64,000 bases of DNA from Paenibacillus_F sp047238265 (lineage in GTDB: Bacteria > Bacillota > Bacilli > Paenibacillales > NBRC-103111): positions 1 to 64,000 of the forward strand of contig NZ_JBDFMM010000002.1 in assembly GCF_047238265.1 (NCBI RefSeq), written 5' to 3'. The notes beneath the pieces are model-generated. The model was given only the letters and a program-made list of their open reading frames with translations, was not told where the DNA came from and searched no databases. Shown here in pieces: positions 26,556-34,592 of this stretch (positions within the stretch are counted from its first letter, which is position 1; every line of letters begins with the position of its first letter). Made by a program: the position numbers and the translations under genes.

Positions 26556-27077
26556 ATGGATTTTAACATATCCGAAACAGTTTGTTTTACAGGCCACAGG
26601 CCAAGTAAGCTCGGCGGGTATAACGAAAATAATCCAGTCATGCAGTACGTTAAACGAGAGCTGGCTGCGAAGATCGACGCGGCAATTGCCAATGGGCACA
26701 AGACTTTCATTTCTGGCATGGCGTTAGGCGTTGATACGGTCGCTGCGGAAATCGTCTTAGCGCGAAGATCGACTGGCTCATCTATTCGTTTAATCGCCGC
26801 TATCCCCTTTTCGGGACAGGAAAATAGGTGGAATGAAGAGTCTCGGGTACATTGGGCCAACATTGTCCAAGCAGCTGATGGCGTATTTTACGTAAATGCG
26901 CCTGGTTACGCAGCGTGGAAAATGCAGACTCGCAACGAGTGGATGGTGGATAGATCCTCACTGGTAATTGCGGTATGGGACGGAACTTCCGGAGGTACAG
27001 GAAATTGTGTTAAATACGCCCGGAAGGCAATCCACCGCCCTACCATAACGACTATTAACCCAAAGGAGACAGCGTAA
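26556..27077 (+). CDS. SLOG-fold protein (DUF1273, YpsA/YoqJ-like)
   Basis: The 173-residue product begins with VCFTGHRPSKLGGYN and continues with FISGMALGVDTVAAE and WDGTSGGTGNCVKYA, the three nucleotide-binding motifs of DUF1273 SLOG proteins. In this fold a Rossmann-like pocket binds a nucleotide-derived ligand. In phages the role is unknown. AAGGAGG lies 8 bases upstream inside the polA end. Confidence 0.82.
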   Translation: MDFNISETVCFTGHRPSKLGGYNENNPVMQYVKRELAAKIDAAIANGHKTFISGMALGVDTVAAEIVLARRSTGSSIRLIAAIPFSGQENRWNEESRVHWANIVQAADGVFYVNAPGYAAWKMQTRNEWMVDRSSLVIAVWDGTSGGTGNCVKYARKAIHRPTITTINPKETA

Positions 27078-27431
27078 ATGAAACTTTCAAAAGAACGAAT
27101 AATTGCCGATTGGGGCAAGTTATCCAACGTAGAAAGGGACGCGTGGGTCGCGTCAGCCTTAACACATACTTACCCACACTGTCCACGCTATACAACGGAT
27201 ATTTCTGCGGCTTGGGACGTGGTCACGAAGATGCAGGAGAAGGGGTTTAGTTTTCTCCTCAACGAAGCAACCGAAAGGAGCGCCGGAGTTGTGCATGGGA
27301 ACGCATCGGCGGGCGATTACCACTGTAATTTTATGAAAGATCCGACAGCCTACAGGGTATATCACCCATCTGCGACAGAGGCGATCTGCCTCGCAGCTCT
27401 TATCGCTAAATACACGGAGGTGTCCGAATGA
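27078..27431 (+). CDS. Phage ABA-sandwich-like protein, paralogue A
   Basis: The 117-residue protein shares an N-terminal helix (SKERIIADWGKLSNVERDAW) and a C-terminal ATEAICLAALIAKYTEV with the gene at 28446. This architecture matches the phage ABA-sandwich domain. The middle is variable and aromatic. Function unknown. Confidence 0.65.
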   Translation: MKLSKERIIADWGKLSNVERDAWVASALTHTYPHCPRYTTDISAAWDVVTKMQEKGFSFLLNEATERSAGVVHGNASAGDYHCNFMKDPTAYRVYHPSATEAICLAALIAKYTEVSE

Positions 27432-27907
27432 GTACGCAAGCTCACGAGTTGTTCGTTGTTTATCACGAAGGTACGCCCGCATTTACTGGATTTAATGGGC
27501 AAAATGCGTATGACTCCCTGGGCGGGGCGAACCGCGCTATTAGCCATATTGCTCGTGCTGAAACGAATCGTTTAGAACATAACGCTTGGGTTGATGGGAG
27601 GCCCTTTGATCGGGAGCAAACGTTCAAGGAAATTAAAGGGCAGTATTCCGTTTTGCCGTATTCTCGCACACTCACGCAGCTGAATCGCCTTGACAAGGCT
27701 CTAATCATCAGCACGATAGACGAGTTTCTCATGGTACACCTGGACCAGAATGATACTTTTACACGCGAACAACGTTCCTTTCTGACGGATTTTTGCGAGA
27801 GAAATATCGATACCTCATCGCCTGACGATTTGAAATTACGGCTAACCTTGCTCGCTAAACATTTATACAAGGAGGTTGTCCAAGATGGCGAAATCAAGCC
27901 AGATTAA
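27428..27907 (+). CDS. Hypothetical protein
   Basis: A 159-residue protein that overlaps its upstream neighbour by four bases (ATGA) and its downstream neighbour by 23. It is mostly helical in its C-terminal half (NRLDKALIISTIDEFLMVHL, residues about 85-105). I recognise no family. Confidence 0.7.
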   Translation: MSTQAHELFVVYHEGTPAFTGFNGQNAYDSLGGANRAISHIARAETNRLEHNAWVDGRPFDREQTFKEIKGQYSVLPYSRTLTQLNRLDKALIISTIDEFLMVHLDQNDTFTREQRSFLTDFCERNIDTSSPDDLKLRLTLLAKHLYKEVVQDGEIKPD

Positions 27908-28235
27908 AGAAATGACGTGTCCCCTATGCAAGGCGGAGACGGAGAGTTACTGGTGCCGAAAATGTAGTTACGAGGAAGGACGGAAATTGGTATACAGCGT
28001 CAAAACTCTCCGAGATAAACGTCGGGTATCTGGCAGTTTTACCGTTGTGGATTGGTTCACGACTGCGGCGAGTGCGGGCCTGGTTCTTGAGGCTACTGAC
28101 GGCGAACGGTATTACGTGTACATGTCAGATCTTTTCCGACTGCTCCAGGGAACGCAATTTTCGAATCAAACGCTTGAAGAGGTCAAAAAGGGATCTGCTC
28201 ATGCGTGGACGTTTGTATCCGAGGAGGGCGCCTGA
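27885..28235 (+). CDS. Zinc-ribbon protein, unknown function
   Basis: The 116-residue protein starts MAKSSQIKEMTCPLCKAETE and pairs CPLC with WCRKC (residues about 12-28), a typical zinc ribbon. The rest is beta/alpha with no known domain. AAGGAGG lies 9 bases before ATG 27885; the in-frame TTG 27876 sits too close to that site. Confidence 0.65.
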   Translation: MAKSSQIKEMTCPLCKAETESYWCRKCSYEEGRKLVYSVKTLRDKRRVSGSFTVVDWFTTAASAGLVLEATDGERYYVYMSDLFRLLQGTQFSNQTLEEVKKGSAHAWTFVSEEGA

Positions 28236-28236
28236 T

Positions 28237-28449
28237 ATGGATCGATTTATCCCACCATACGAAGCCTACGCGCCCGTCGCTGCTAAATGCGACTATTGCA
28301 GCAGGGATATCCTGGTTAGCGAGCCAGTCACGGCTATCGCCGACCCTACACGGGAGTTTGTCGTGCATGAGCGTTGCGAACGCATGGCTATTGAGAGCTA
28401 CTACATCGCTGAACGCGGGATAATCGACGAGGAAGGTGACGTTATATGA
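28237..28449 (+). CDS. Small zinc-binding protein
   Basis: This 70-residue product has CDYC (residues 18-21) and HERC (about 44-47), a treble-clef-like C2HC arrangement. GAGGAGGGCG precedes ATG 28237. It overlaps the following gene by four bases. Function unknown. Confidence 0.6.
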   Translation: MDRFIPPYEAYAPVAAKCDYCSRDILVSEPVTAIADPTREFVVHERCERMAIESYYIAERGIIDEEGDVI

Positions 28450-28835
28450 CGAAGGAAGAAATTATCGCACGATGGAACGACATGGCTCCGCAGCATCGGG
28501 ATGCTTGGATCGCTAGAGACATCATGGGCTGGAGGCGTATTTCACGTCCTGGCGGCGGGGGCGGCTTTGTCGGCTGGGAGGACTCTGACGGGAACCTGGC
28601 TGCAATTGACTCGGACGACATGTGGTTCAGACCATCGTTGAGTGTTCAAGCTGCATGGCCCGTCTTTGAGCAGTTCCTGGACCCTAATCGTACCTCCCTA
28701 TGCCCTGTCGGGAACGGTAGCGAGGGCCTATCGTGGAAGGTGATGTATGACGACTCCTGTGTAGCCCGTGGCCGGACGGCGCCCGAGGCGATATGTCTCG
28801 CTGCCCTATTCTCAAAATTAACGGAGGTAGACTGA
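28446..28835 (+). CDS. Phage ABA-sandwich-like protein, paralogue B
   Basis: The 129-residue protein parallels the 27078 gene in N-terminal (TKEEIIARWNDMAPQHRDAW) and C-terminal (APEAICLAALFSKLTEV) segments. A Gly-rich loop (RPGGGGGFVGW) fills the middle. Its last base is the first base of the nuclease gene. The pair suggests duplication followed by insertion of three genes between. Confidence 0.65.
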   Translation: MTKEEIIARWNDMAPQHRDAWIARDIMGWRRISRPGGGGGFVGWEDSDGNLAAIDSDDMWFRPSLSVQAAWPVFEQFLDPNRTSLCPVGNGSEGLSWKVMYDDSCVARGRTAPEAICLAALFSKLTEVD

Positions 28836-29758
28836 TGGGTTTAGTTAGTAAAGCCGGAGCTGAAAGGCTTCGCAAGGAAGTTCAAGCGCAGAGGTTTTCT
28901 CTCGTAACGTCTGGACGCGAGCAGGATCTTCGAGAGGGTATCGTGGCGCACTTCAACGCGCTACACTCTCTTTCGTTCTGGCCGGATCGGGAAATCGAGC
29001 AGCAACTCCTCGATGACGAGCAGAAGGATGTAGACGCCCTAGACGGCGATATAGGGCTAACAGAGGGCGTGGTAATGTTCTCCCCGTCCTCAGCGTCAAA
29101 ATGCCCGAGAGAGCTATTTTTTAAAGCCACAAAAGCCAAAAAAGACGACATTACGATGTTTCCCTATCAAAAACGTTGGACTCGTAACTCTACCGCAGTC
29201 CATCGAGCCGTGCAAAAGGATCTACTTTACGCCGAAAAGGTGCTGACCAATCCCCTATTCACCGTCGAGCGCACGGAAGATGGGCGCCCTGCCTGGGAGC
29301 GTAATATCGCGCATGTCGTACAGTTTGAGCATAATGGCGTACGGTTCCAGATGTACGGCATGATGGACGGTATTCTCCGGTATACGCCCGACGGATCTCG
29401 TATAGGCTTCGAGTTCAAAACGAAATCGACGACCATCGCGGCCGTTGGCGATTTTAAAATGCGTGAGCCTTCGCAGGACCATGTTACGCAATGTACAGCC
29501 TATTCCCTACTCTTCGGTATTGACGAGTACTTGATTACGTACGAGTCAGTAGCTAAAGACGGGTGGATGAAAGGCGCCGACGCTCGGGCCGACATGAAGT
29601 CGTTTTATATCCGGGTTACGGACGACGATCGAAACGCGCTGCTGGATAAATTCGCGTTCGTTGCGGAGAACTTCTACAACGGTGAGATTCCGGACCCGGA
29701 TTTCTCGAAGTGCATCTTCTGCCCCTATAAAACGCGCTGCAAGGAGGCGACAGCGTAA
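28835..29758 (+). CDS. Cas4/AddB-like PD-(D/E)XK nuclease with iron-sulfur cysteines
   Basis: The 307-residue enzyme has the nuclease triad in MYGMMDGIL (Asp, about residue 177) and IGFEFKTKST (Glu and Lys, about 192-194). One N-terminal cysteine (SKCPREL, about 90) and a C-terminal CIFCPYKTRC (about 296-305) form the four-cysteine set that binds a 4Fe-4S cluster in Cas4 and AddB. It likely processes DNA ends during recombination-dependent replication. ATG 28835 with GGAGG upstream is preferred to an earlier start in the preceding gene. Confidence 0.82.
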   Translation: MGLVSKAGAERLRKEVQAQRFSLVTSGREQDLREGIVAHFNALHSLSFWPDREIEQQLLDDEQKDVDALDGDIGLTEGVVMFSPSSASKCPRELFFKATKAKKDDITMFPYQKRWTRNSTAVHRAVQKDLLYAEKVLTNPLFTVERTEDGRPAWERNIAHVVQFEHNGVRFQMYGMMDGILRYTPDGSRIGFEFKTKSTTIAAVGDFKMREPSQDHVTQCTAYSLLFGIDEYLITYESVAKDGWMKGADARADMKSFYIRVTDDDRNALLDKFAFVAENFYNGEIPDPDFSKCIFCPYKTRCKEATA

Positions 29759-29985
29759 TGGCAGCTATTCACATTGAATCTGTGCAGTTTAACCATGAGA
29801 AAACGGCGACTTTTGGAGAGTTGTACGTGCGTCGTCGCCTGGTTTCGGTGACTGTGTCGGCAAGCCTTGTTGCTTCGTCGGGATTGACTATGGGTATCGT
29901 GGTCGAAGTACCTCCGGAAAACCTCGGGACAGATCCGGCAGAACTCGTTAAACACGTTATCAAGCAGCTGGCGGACGAGCTATGA
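29758..29985 (+). CDS. Hypothetical protein
   Basis: A 75-residue, beta-rich protein with overlap to the nuclease (one base) and the resolvase (four bases). The tight overlap between two recombination enzymes suggests an accessory role, but no motif is visible. Confidence 0.65.
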   Translation: MAAIHIESVQFNHEKTATFGELYVRRRLVSVTVSASLVASSGLTMGIVVEVPPENLGTDPAELVKHVIKQLADEL

Positions 29986-30503
29986 CGGCCCCTTATCGAT
30001 ACTATCTCGGGCTGGATACGTCGCTGACTAAAACAGGATGGGCGGTCGTCAAAGTATACGACGGCTGCCTAACGCCTGAAATCGTCGACTACGGGCTTAT
30101 CAAGTCCACGCCCAAGTTATCCGACGGAGAACGTCTGCGACAGATCTATGCGGGCATTACGGAAGTCCTGGAACGTTACCCTCAGCTGGAGCGCGACATC
30201 TCACGTGAGGCCGGGATTGTACGATTCAATCTGCCGACTAAACAGATTTTTAAAGCGCACGGCGTAACCGAGTTTGCTCTATCGGACTGGCGTATACATG
30301 ACGTCAATATCCAAACGGTCAAGGCGTGGGCGCGGCGCATTACAGGCTCCCCAGGTAAGCGCAACGATAAAGACATGATAGCCGAAGCCGTGCGAATCTA
30401 CTTCGGTATGCCGGATCTAAAGCTAAATAAAGAGGGTGACGAGGCCGACGCTATTGCCGTGGTAGTCTCGCATCTACTAAACCAAGGGCTTGTCGCTGCA
30501 TAG
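29982..30503 (+). CDS. RuvC-like Holliday-junction resolvase
   Basis: The 173-residue protein has an RNase H fold: YLGLDTSLTKTGWAV (first Asp, residue 11), ISREAGIVRFN (Glu, about 75) and DEADAIAVVVSHL (C-terminal Asp pair, about 156-160). The conserved FALSDWRIHDV and KAWARRIT in the middle match phage RuvC-like resolvases. It would cut branched DNA before packaging. Confidence 0.85.
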   Translation: MTAPYRYYLGLDTSLTKTGWAVVKVYDGCLTPEIVDYGLIKSTPKLSDGERLRQIYAGITEVLERYPQLERDISREAGIVRFNLPTKQIFKAHGVTEFALSDWRIHDVNIQTVKAWARRITGSPGKRNDKDMIAEAVRIYFGMPDLKLNKEGDEADAIAVVVSHLLNQGLVAA

Positions 30504-30718
30504 CGGCTGCCCTCTTTTACTCCTTAATAAAGTGTATAACACCTTTTAACTCATAATTACATATTTCAACACATAAATACACTAATTCACACACTATACT
30601 CCTACGTTCTACAAATTAACTCACGGTTTCGACGTTATTCATGCTTGCAAAAGGTGTTATTTTCCTTTATTATGTGTAATATAAAATCATCTTGCAGCAT
30701 AAGGAGCGAAACGGAATC
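30504..30718. other. Candidate centromere/operator region (parC-like)
   Basis: This 215-base AT-rich gap has a perfect 12-bp inverted repeat, ATAACACCTTTT at 30536-30547 and AAAAGGTGTTAT at 30649-30660. Between them lie imperfect repeats with ACAYA(A/C)W steps (CATATTTCAACACATAAATACACTAATTCACACACTATACT region). The right arm overlaps the parM promoter. The layout resembles the centromere-plus-promoter of type II partition loci. Confidence 0.55.
30645..30673 (+). promoter_or_regulatory. parM promoter
   Basis: TTGCAA - 17 bases - TATTAT. The right arm of the inverted repeat (30649-30660) covers the -35 end and the spacer, so the bound protein would repress initiation. Confidence 0.65.
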
Positions 30719-31747
30719 ATGGCAATTAATAGAATGGTTAATAGGGTTATAGGTTACGAAGCTGCCAATTCATATGTAAAGTGGCACACTACCGATGCCC
30801 ACGACATCTACTTTAACAGTCTCTACCGCATCCCGGAGGGCGAGGAAACATTAATGGGCGCTCCTACCAACGATGTACCCGTCAATATATTCACTCTGGA
30901 CGGCGAAAACTTCCTTGCAGGCACACGTCGCAGGGGCTACACAACGTCCAGCAGCCGGGGAATAGAGCGTTATGCGTCGGCCGAGTACCGTCGTGAGTCG
31001 CTCATCGCGTTAGCTCACGCAGTTAACGGCAACGAAGCTCTAAGCGTTGTTACAGCGATCCCTGCCGATCACTACCAGGACCGGGAACAGGTGGAGGCCG
31101 TGATTACCGAAACCCTTCGCGGAGACACGGGAATTATCCGTATGGAAGTCAACGGGGAACCGATGTCTTTCGGGATACGTAAGGTGAAGACGTTGCTCCA
31201 GCCTGCGGCGACGGTAGTCGGAATCGCCCTTGATGAGCGCGGAAACGTCCGTAAAGGCTTCGAACACCTCACGCGAAACTATAAGATTGTCGTCGATATC
31301 GGATGGGGAACGACCGATGTCGCTGTAATGGAAGGGCTGACCGTTGTCCGGGCGTTTACGATAGGTAGAAGCATGGTGGACGCCTACACGCGCATTGACG
31401 AGAAGCTGAAACGAGATAACTCTGAGCTGCGCACCATGAGCTATAGAGAATTGGATATCGAGAGCTTTTTGCGGGATGGCGATACCTTTAGTTTTGGCGG
31501 CAAGGAGTATGATTGCACGGATATTAAGGCGGAAGCTTTCGAATGGATCGCGGGGGAGATCATGACAGGCGTCGGCAATGGCGTTAAACTCCGCGAGGCC
31601 GACGCAGTTATTTATACGGGCGGAGGCGTTATCCCACTGTCCAACGACATAAAAAAATTCACAGACGGCGTAAACGCGTTAAAGGCTGACGACCCACAGG
31701 GCGCTAATGCCCGCGGCTGCTATAACTACGGCGTAGCGATGAAATAG
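30719..31747 (+). CDS. parM: ParM/Alp-like actin homologue
   Basis: The 342-residue protein shows the actin-fold marks: N-terminal phosphate-1 region with YEAANSYVKW, phosphate-2 motif VVDIGWGTTDVAVMEG (about residues 189-204) and adenosine motif VIYTGGGVIPL (about 299-309). It should polymerise with ATP to push or pull DNA copies apart. ATG 30719 follows AAGGAGCGAAACGGA. Upstream candidate centromere and a downstream small basic/acidic gene complete the locus. Confidence 0.82.
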   Translation: MAINRMVNRVIGYEAANSYVKWHTTDAHDIYFNSLYRIPEGEETLMGAPTNDVPVNIFTLDGENFLAGTRRRGYTTSSSRGIERYASAEYRRESLIALAHAVNGNEALSVVTAIPADHYQDREQVEAVITETLRGDTGIIRMEVNGEPMSFGIRKVKTLLQPAATVVGIALDERGNVRKGFEHLTRNYKIVVDIGWGTTDVAVMEGLTVVRAFTIGRSMVDAYTRIDEKLKRDNSELRTMSYRELDIESFLRDGDTFSFGGKEYDCTDIKAEAFEWIAGEIMTGVGNGVKLREADAVIYTGGGVIPLSNDIKKFTDGVNALKADDPQGANARGCYNYGVAMK

Positions 31748-31760
31748 GAGGCGTTAAACA

Positions 31761-31979
31761 ATGGCGACAGATCCAAAAGGCAGAGAGTATACGCCACTAA
31801 ACGTTAGAATCTATCTCGACGAGGACCCGGATCTCATCGAATACATCGAGGGCATGCCTAAAACGTGGCTCGTGAAGACGGCGCTCCGGTTTTACCGGGA
31901 CAATAAGGATAAACCGCAGGCTGCGCCCCAACCCGACGACTCAGAGCCAACGGGGAAGGCGTTCCTGGGCGGCCTATAA
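31761..31979 (+). CDS. Putative ParR-like adaptor
   Basis: The 72-residue product has YTPLNVRIYLDEDPDLIEYI near residues 10-29, a beta strand followed by helices as in ribbon-helix-helix proteins, and 'MPKTWLVKTALRFYRD'. The C-terminal 20 residues are Pro/Asp-rich. Thirteen bases after parM with TAGGAGG, it stands where ParR is normally encoded. RHH ParR proteins bind the centromere and the filament end. Assignment is by context and the fold pattern. Confidence 0.6.
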   Translation: MATDPKGREYTPLNVRIYLDEDPDLIEYIEGMPKTWLVKTALRFYRDNKDKPQAAPQPDDSEPTGKAFLGGL

Positions 31980-31982
31980 CGT

Positions 31983-32231
31983 ATGCGTAACAGCTGGCTA
32001 CTACAAGATGAGCGCGAATGGGCGCGGATCATGCAGCTATTACGCGAATCGCTGGAAACGGGCAGAAACGTCATAGTGGCGTCAGTATGGCTATACAACA
32101 ATGAGATCGTTCACACACACGGCCCCGTTACGAATATTTTCGAATCGTACGGGGCTTTTGAAATAGGAATCGAACATATAGCATTTAGCTGCGTGCTAGA
32201 CGTGCAGCCAGCGCCGGGGGAGGACTTTTGA
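31983..32231 (+). CDS. Hypothetical protein, possibly YolD-like
   Basis: The 82-residue product has a helix (EWARIMQLLRESLETGRNVI) followed by beta strands (VASVWLYNNEIVHTHGPVT) ending in IEHIAFSCVLDVQ. The helix-then-small-barrel layout resembles YolD-like proteins, but this is a weak likeness. It starts three bases after the ParR-like gene stop, without a clear ribosome site, and may be coupled. Confidence 0.55.
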   Translation: MRNSWLLQDEREWARIMQLLRESLETGRNVIVASVWLYNNEIVHTHGPVTNIFESYGAFEIGIEHIAFSCVLDVQPAPGEDF

Positions 32232-32533
32232 TGGGCAAAAAGATCTATTTGACTGACGAGCAGCTCGTTTTCCTAACAGCTCTCACTGATCCCTGCAATG
32301 CCCTAGAGGATGAAGACGGTGACAAACTCCGAAGCCAGATATACGACAAGATAGTTAAGGCAAAGCCTCCGGAGGTCGCTGAAAACGGCATAGGCGACGA
32401 GTTCGCGGGAGATCGGGAATGCCCGGACTGCGAAGAAGAGTCGCTAATCGAAATAAGCCTAACAAAGAGGAAATGTTTGAAATGCAAAGAGATTTTTGAC
32501 GAGGAATTTTTGGATGACGGCGATGAGGGGTGA
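32231..32533 (+). CDS. Acidic zinc-ribbon protein
   Basis: A 100-residue acidic protein with CPDC and CLKC (residues about 64-67 and 83-86). The pairs are 15 residues apart, as in zinc ribbons. The tail is strongly acidic (DEEFLDDGDEG). GGGGGAGG precedes the start. Function unknown. Confidence 0.6.
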   Translation: MGKKIYLTDEQLVFLTALTDPCNALEDEDGDKLRSQIYDKIVKAKPPEVAENGIGDEFAGDRECPDCEEESLIEISLTKRKCLKCKEIFDEEFLDDGDEG

Positions 32534-32535
32534 GT

Positions 32536-32757
32536 ATGATCAGGACTCCGATAGTTTGGCAGCTCCCCGTTAAGCAAAGTAACAGAGCGAATCATGACTG
32601 GGTTCATCCCCGCGCTAATTTTCACGCATTTAAAAACTACGTGAGTCTGTGCGGCAAGTACATGCAGGATACAGATTTTTTCGAAACAGACATGCCCGAT
32701 GATACTGACAGAAAGCATATGTGCAAAACGTGCTTGAAAAAGGCCCAAAATGAATAG
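32536..32757 (+). CDS. Small Cys/His protein
   Basis: The 73-residue protein has KYMQDTDFF in the middle and a C-terminal HMCKTCLKK. With CGKY earlier it may hold one zinc. ATG 32536 is preferred to GTG 32530 for spacing from GAGGGG. It overlaps the next frame slightly. Function unknown. Confidence 0.5.
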   Translation: MIRTPIVWQLPVKQSNRANHDWVHPRANFHAFKNYVSLCGKYMQDTDFFETDMPDDTDRKHMCKTCLKKAQNE

Positions 32758-32770
32758 GACGGTGTGCAAG

Positions 32771-33130
32771 ATGATTAAGTACGAGGGAACAAAAAAATGG
32801 TGCAACTCGTGTTTAAACGAGGAGGGAAACTTTCTAATTAGCGTCGGCTTAGATGAAAATCAAACGTCGTCAATCTCTCTGTGTCATGACTGCCGAGTGG
32901 ATCTGATGAGCAAGCTCGCAGGGAATGAGCAAATGAAAGAGGGTACGTGTCAAAACGTTTCTATTTTCGACAAGGCGGAGTTAGCTCAAATGCAGATCGC
33001 TACTTATCACCATGTCCAGCACCTCGAAAACGATCTGAAAAAATTAAAACCCAGCGATATTGGCTATGATAGAACCCTCAACGATCTGGCGCAGGCTCGC
33101 GCGGCTAAAGAAAAAATTATGGCGTTGTGA
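32771..33130 (+). CDS. Small zinc-binding protein with coiled-coil tail
   Basis: The 119-residue product has WCNSC (about residues 10-14) and LCHDC (about 38-42), then a helical C-terminus rich in Leu/Lys (HHVQHLENDLKKLKPSD). The leader AGGACGGTGTGC before ATG 32771 recurs ahead of the genes at 34097 and 54921. An ATG at 32750 would place the leader inside the gene. Confidence 0.6.
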   Translation: MIKYEGTKKWCNSCLNEEGNFLISVGLDENQTSSISLCHDCRVDLMSKLAGNEQMKEGTCQNVSIFDKAELAQMQIATYHHVQHLENDLKKLKPSDIGYDRTLNDLAQARAAKEKIMAL

Positions 33131-33151
33131 CGCCCAGGAGCGTGTTATAAA

Positions 33152-33334
33152 ATGGACGACTTTGGGTCCGTAAACTATTTTAAGCGCCATCTTTGCGAGG
33201 CTAAATCTCCAGACGGGGCCTTTATTGGAATTATGAGCGGGGTACTTGATTTACCGAAGAGTCCGAAAATTATCGTGGGCTATGCAAAGAATCTTAGTCA
33301 AGCATACCGAGAATTATTTATCGATAAAAAATGA
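33152..33334 (+). CDS. Hypothetical small protein
   Basis: A 60-residue protein (MDDFGSVNYFKRHLCEAKSP...) with AGGAGCG 11 bases ahead. No known motif; one cysteine. It is in the small-gene block downstream of the partition locus. Confidence 0.5.
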   Translation: MDDFGSVNYFKRHLCEAKSPDGAFIGIMSGVLDLPKSPKIIVGYAKNLSQAYRELFIDKK

Positions 33335-33353
33335 ATGGGAGGCGTGTATTACT

Positions 33354-33659
33354 ATGAAATTTACAGTTCCGTTAATCGAAAGCATGATCGAAAGAAACGT
33401 GTCTCCTCAAGAAGAGAAAACAATCACATGGCTGAGTGGATGGGAGCAGGAGACGCAAAACAACCTGTTTTCGATTTTACTTGCTTACGGTGCTGCTACT
33501 CATTACAAAGTGGCTAAAGCGGCAGATTACGAAGGTTCCGCGAGGCAGGCGAGGGACCGCGCTTTACTGGTAATTGGCGCTTTTATCGAGGACCCCGAAA
33601 AAGCAAAGGCTGCTATCGCGGTATTAGACGGGGATCTCGAAGCTTTGCGTAACACTTAA
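33354..33659 (+). CDS. Hypothetical helical protein
   Basis: The 101-residue product is helical throughout, with NNLFSILLAYGAATHYKVAKA in a mildly hydrophobic middle (about residues 34-54). TGGGAGGCG precedes ATG 33354. I recognise no family. Confidence 0.55.
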   Translation: MKFTVPLIESMIERNVSPQEEKTITWLSGWEQETQNNLFSILLAYGAATHYKVAKAADYEGSARQARDRALLVIGAFIEDPEKAKAAIAVLDGDLEALRNT

Positions 33660-33675
33660 TATAGGAGGGTCAGCT

Positions 33676-33843
33676 ATGGAACTCGTGATTGCGGATTGTG
33701 ATCGTTGCGGGAAACAGAAGGATTGCGTACAACTCGTTGTCCAGGAGTTCGCGGAATCCCCGGAGACTTACCCAGATTACGAAAGCTCGAATATTTGCGG
33801 CAGCTGCATCGGAAACATGCTGGCGCACGAGGATGAATTTTAA
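33676..33843 (+). CDS. Zinc-ribbon microprotein
   Basis: The 55-residue protein has CDRCGKQKDC near residues 8-17 and ICGSCIG near 41-47, two CxxC knuckles that would hold one zinc. AGGAGGG lies 8 bases before the ATG. It is too acidic to be an obvious nucleic-acid binder. Function unknown. Confidence 0.6.
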   Translation: MELVIADCDRCGKQKDCVQLVVQEFAESPETYPDYESSNICGSCIGNMLAHEDEF

Positions 33844-33861
33844 AAGGGAGCGTGTAGGAGC

Positions 33862-34050
33862 ATGGAATTAACCAGTTTGGAAAAAACGGTAATCTGCGCA
33901 GCGCTTGAGAATGACCTCCCTCGGAGAGAGAAACTAGTTACGTGGGCAACCGAGTTATCAAATGATGACCCGGAAAAAGAGAGGCTGCTAAGAGCAGCAA
34001 AGGAACAACTCGCGGCTGCTCGGAGTGCATACAACAAAGTATCAAAATAA
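33862..34050 (+). CDS. Hypothetical helical microprotein
   Basis: A 62-residue all-helical protein (MELTSLEKTVICAALENDLP...) with an Arg/Lys/Glu-rich coiled coil in its second half. GGGAGCG lies upstream. The gene ends directly at the first copy of a 19-bp intergenic repeat. Confidence 0.55.
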   Translation: MELTSLEKTVICAALENDLPRREKLVTWATELSNDDPEKERLLRAAKEQLAAARSAYNKVSK

Positions 34051-34096
34051 ACACAGAAATACATGGGAGTCAGAATGAATAGGACGGTGTTCGTAT

Positions 34097-34396
34097 ATGA
34101 AGTGGATTAAGGTGGGAAGTTTGGCTCTAACGCACGATTTTGAGTTAGAGAGCGATAGTGATGTCCGGCTTCAAGTAGTTTGCCCAGCATCGGAGATTGC
34201 GAAAAAAATGCGTATAATTTTCGGTCCAGCGACCCCACGACCGATTGATGATTGGCACGAAGATGACGGCGCTGTGCTGTGGTGGGGGTTCCCGATTGAT
34301 GAACCGCCGTATTGCGGGTCTCCGCTTGACGTAGATTGGCCCGGCTATCACACGCACTGGACTCCACTTACTATCCCGGAGCAACCGGAAGTTTGA
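34097..34396 (+). CDS. Hypothetical protein
   Basis: The 99-residue protein is Trp/Pro/Asp-rich in its second half (DDWHEDDGAVLWWGFPIDEP). AGGACGGTGTTCGTAT precedes the ATG, the same leader type as at 32771 and 54921. The Trp-rich sequence suggests a compact beta fold; no family known to me. Confidence 0.6.
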   Translation: MKWIKVGSLALTHDFELESDSDVRLQVVCPASEIAKKMRIIFGPATPRPIDDWHEDDGAVLWWGFPIDEPPYCGSPLDVDWPGYHTHWTPLTIPEQPEV

Positions 34397-34436
34397 CACG
34401 CAGGGATAAACACAGAAATACATGGGAGGGAAGGCC

Positions 34437-34592
34437 ATGAAAAAAGGATACCGTGTCTACGACAAAAGGAACGACGCCACTTACTTTGAAGGAACTGAGT
34501 GGGAATGTACAGAGTTTCTACTAAAAACGTACCCAGAAGGCGCGGAAGGCTCCGAGAATATGAAGGTGGGAGTCAATCAGGAATTTGAGTAA
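34437..34592 (+). CDS. Hypothetical microprotein
   Basis: A 51-residue frame (MKKGYRVYDKRNDATYFEGT...) after the second 19-bp repeat, with GGGAGGGAAGG ahead of the ATG. Likely real, given the ribosome site and charged, non-random sequence. Its stop overlaps the third repeat. Confidence 0.6.
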   Translation: MKKGYRVYDKRNDATYFEGTEWECTEFLLKTYPEGAEGSENMKVGVNQEFE

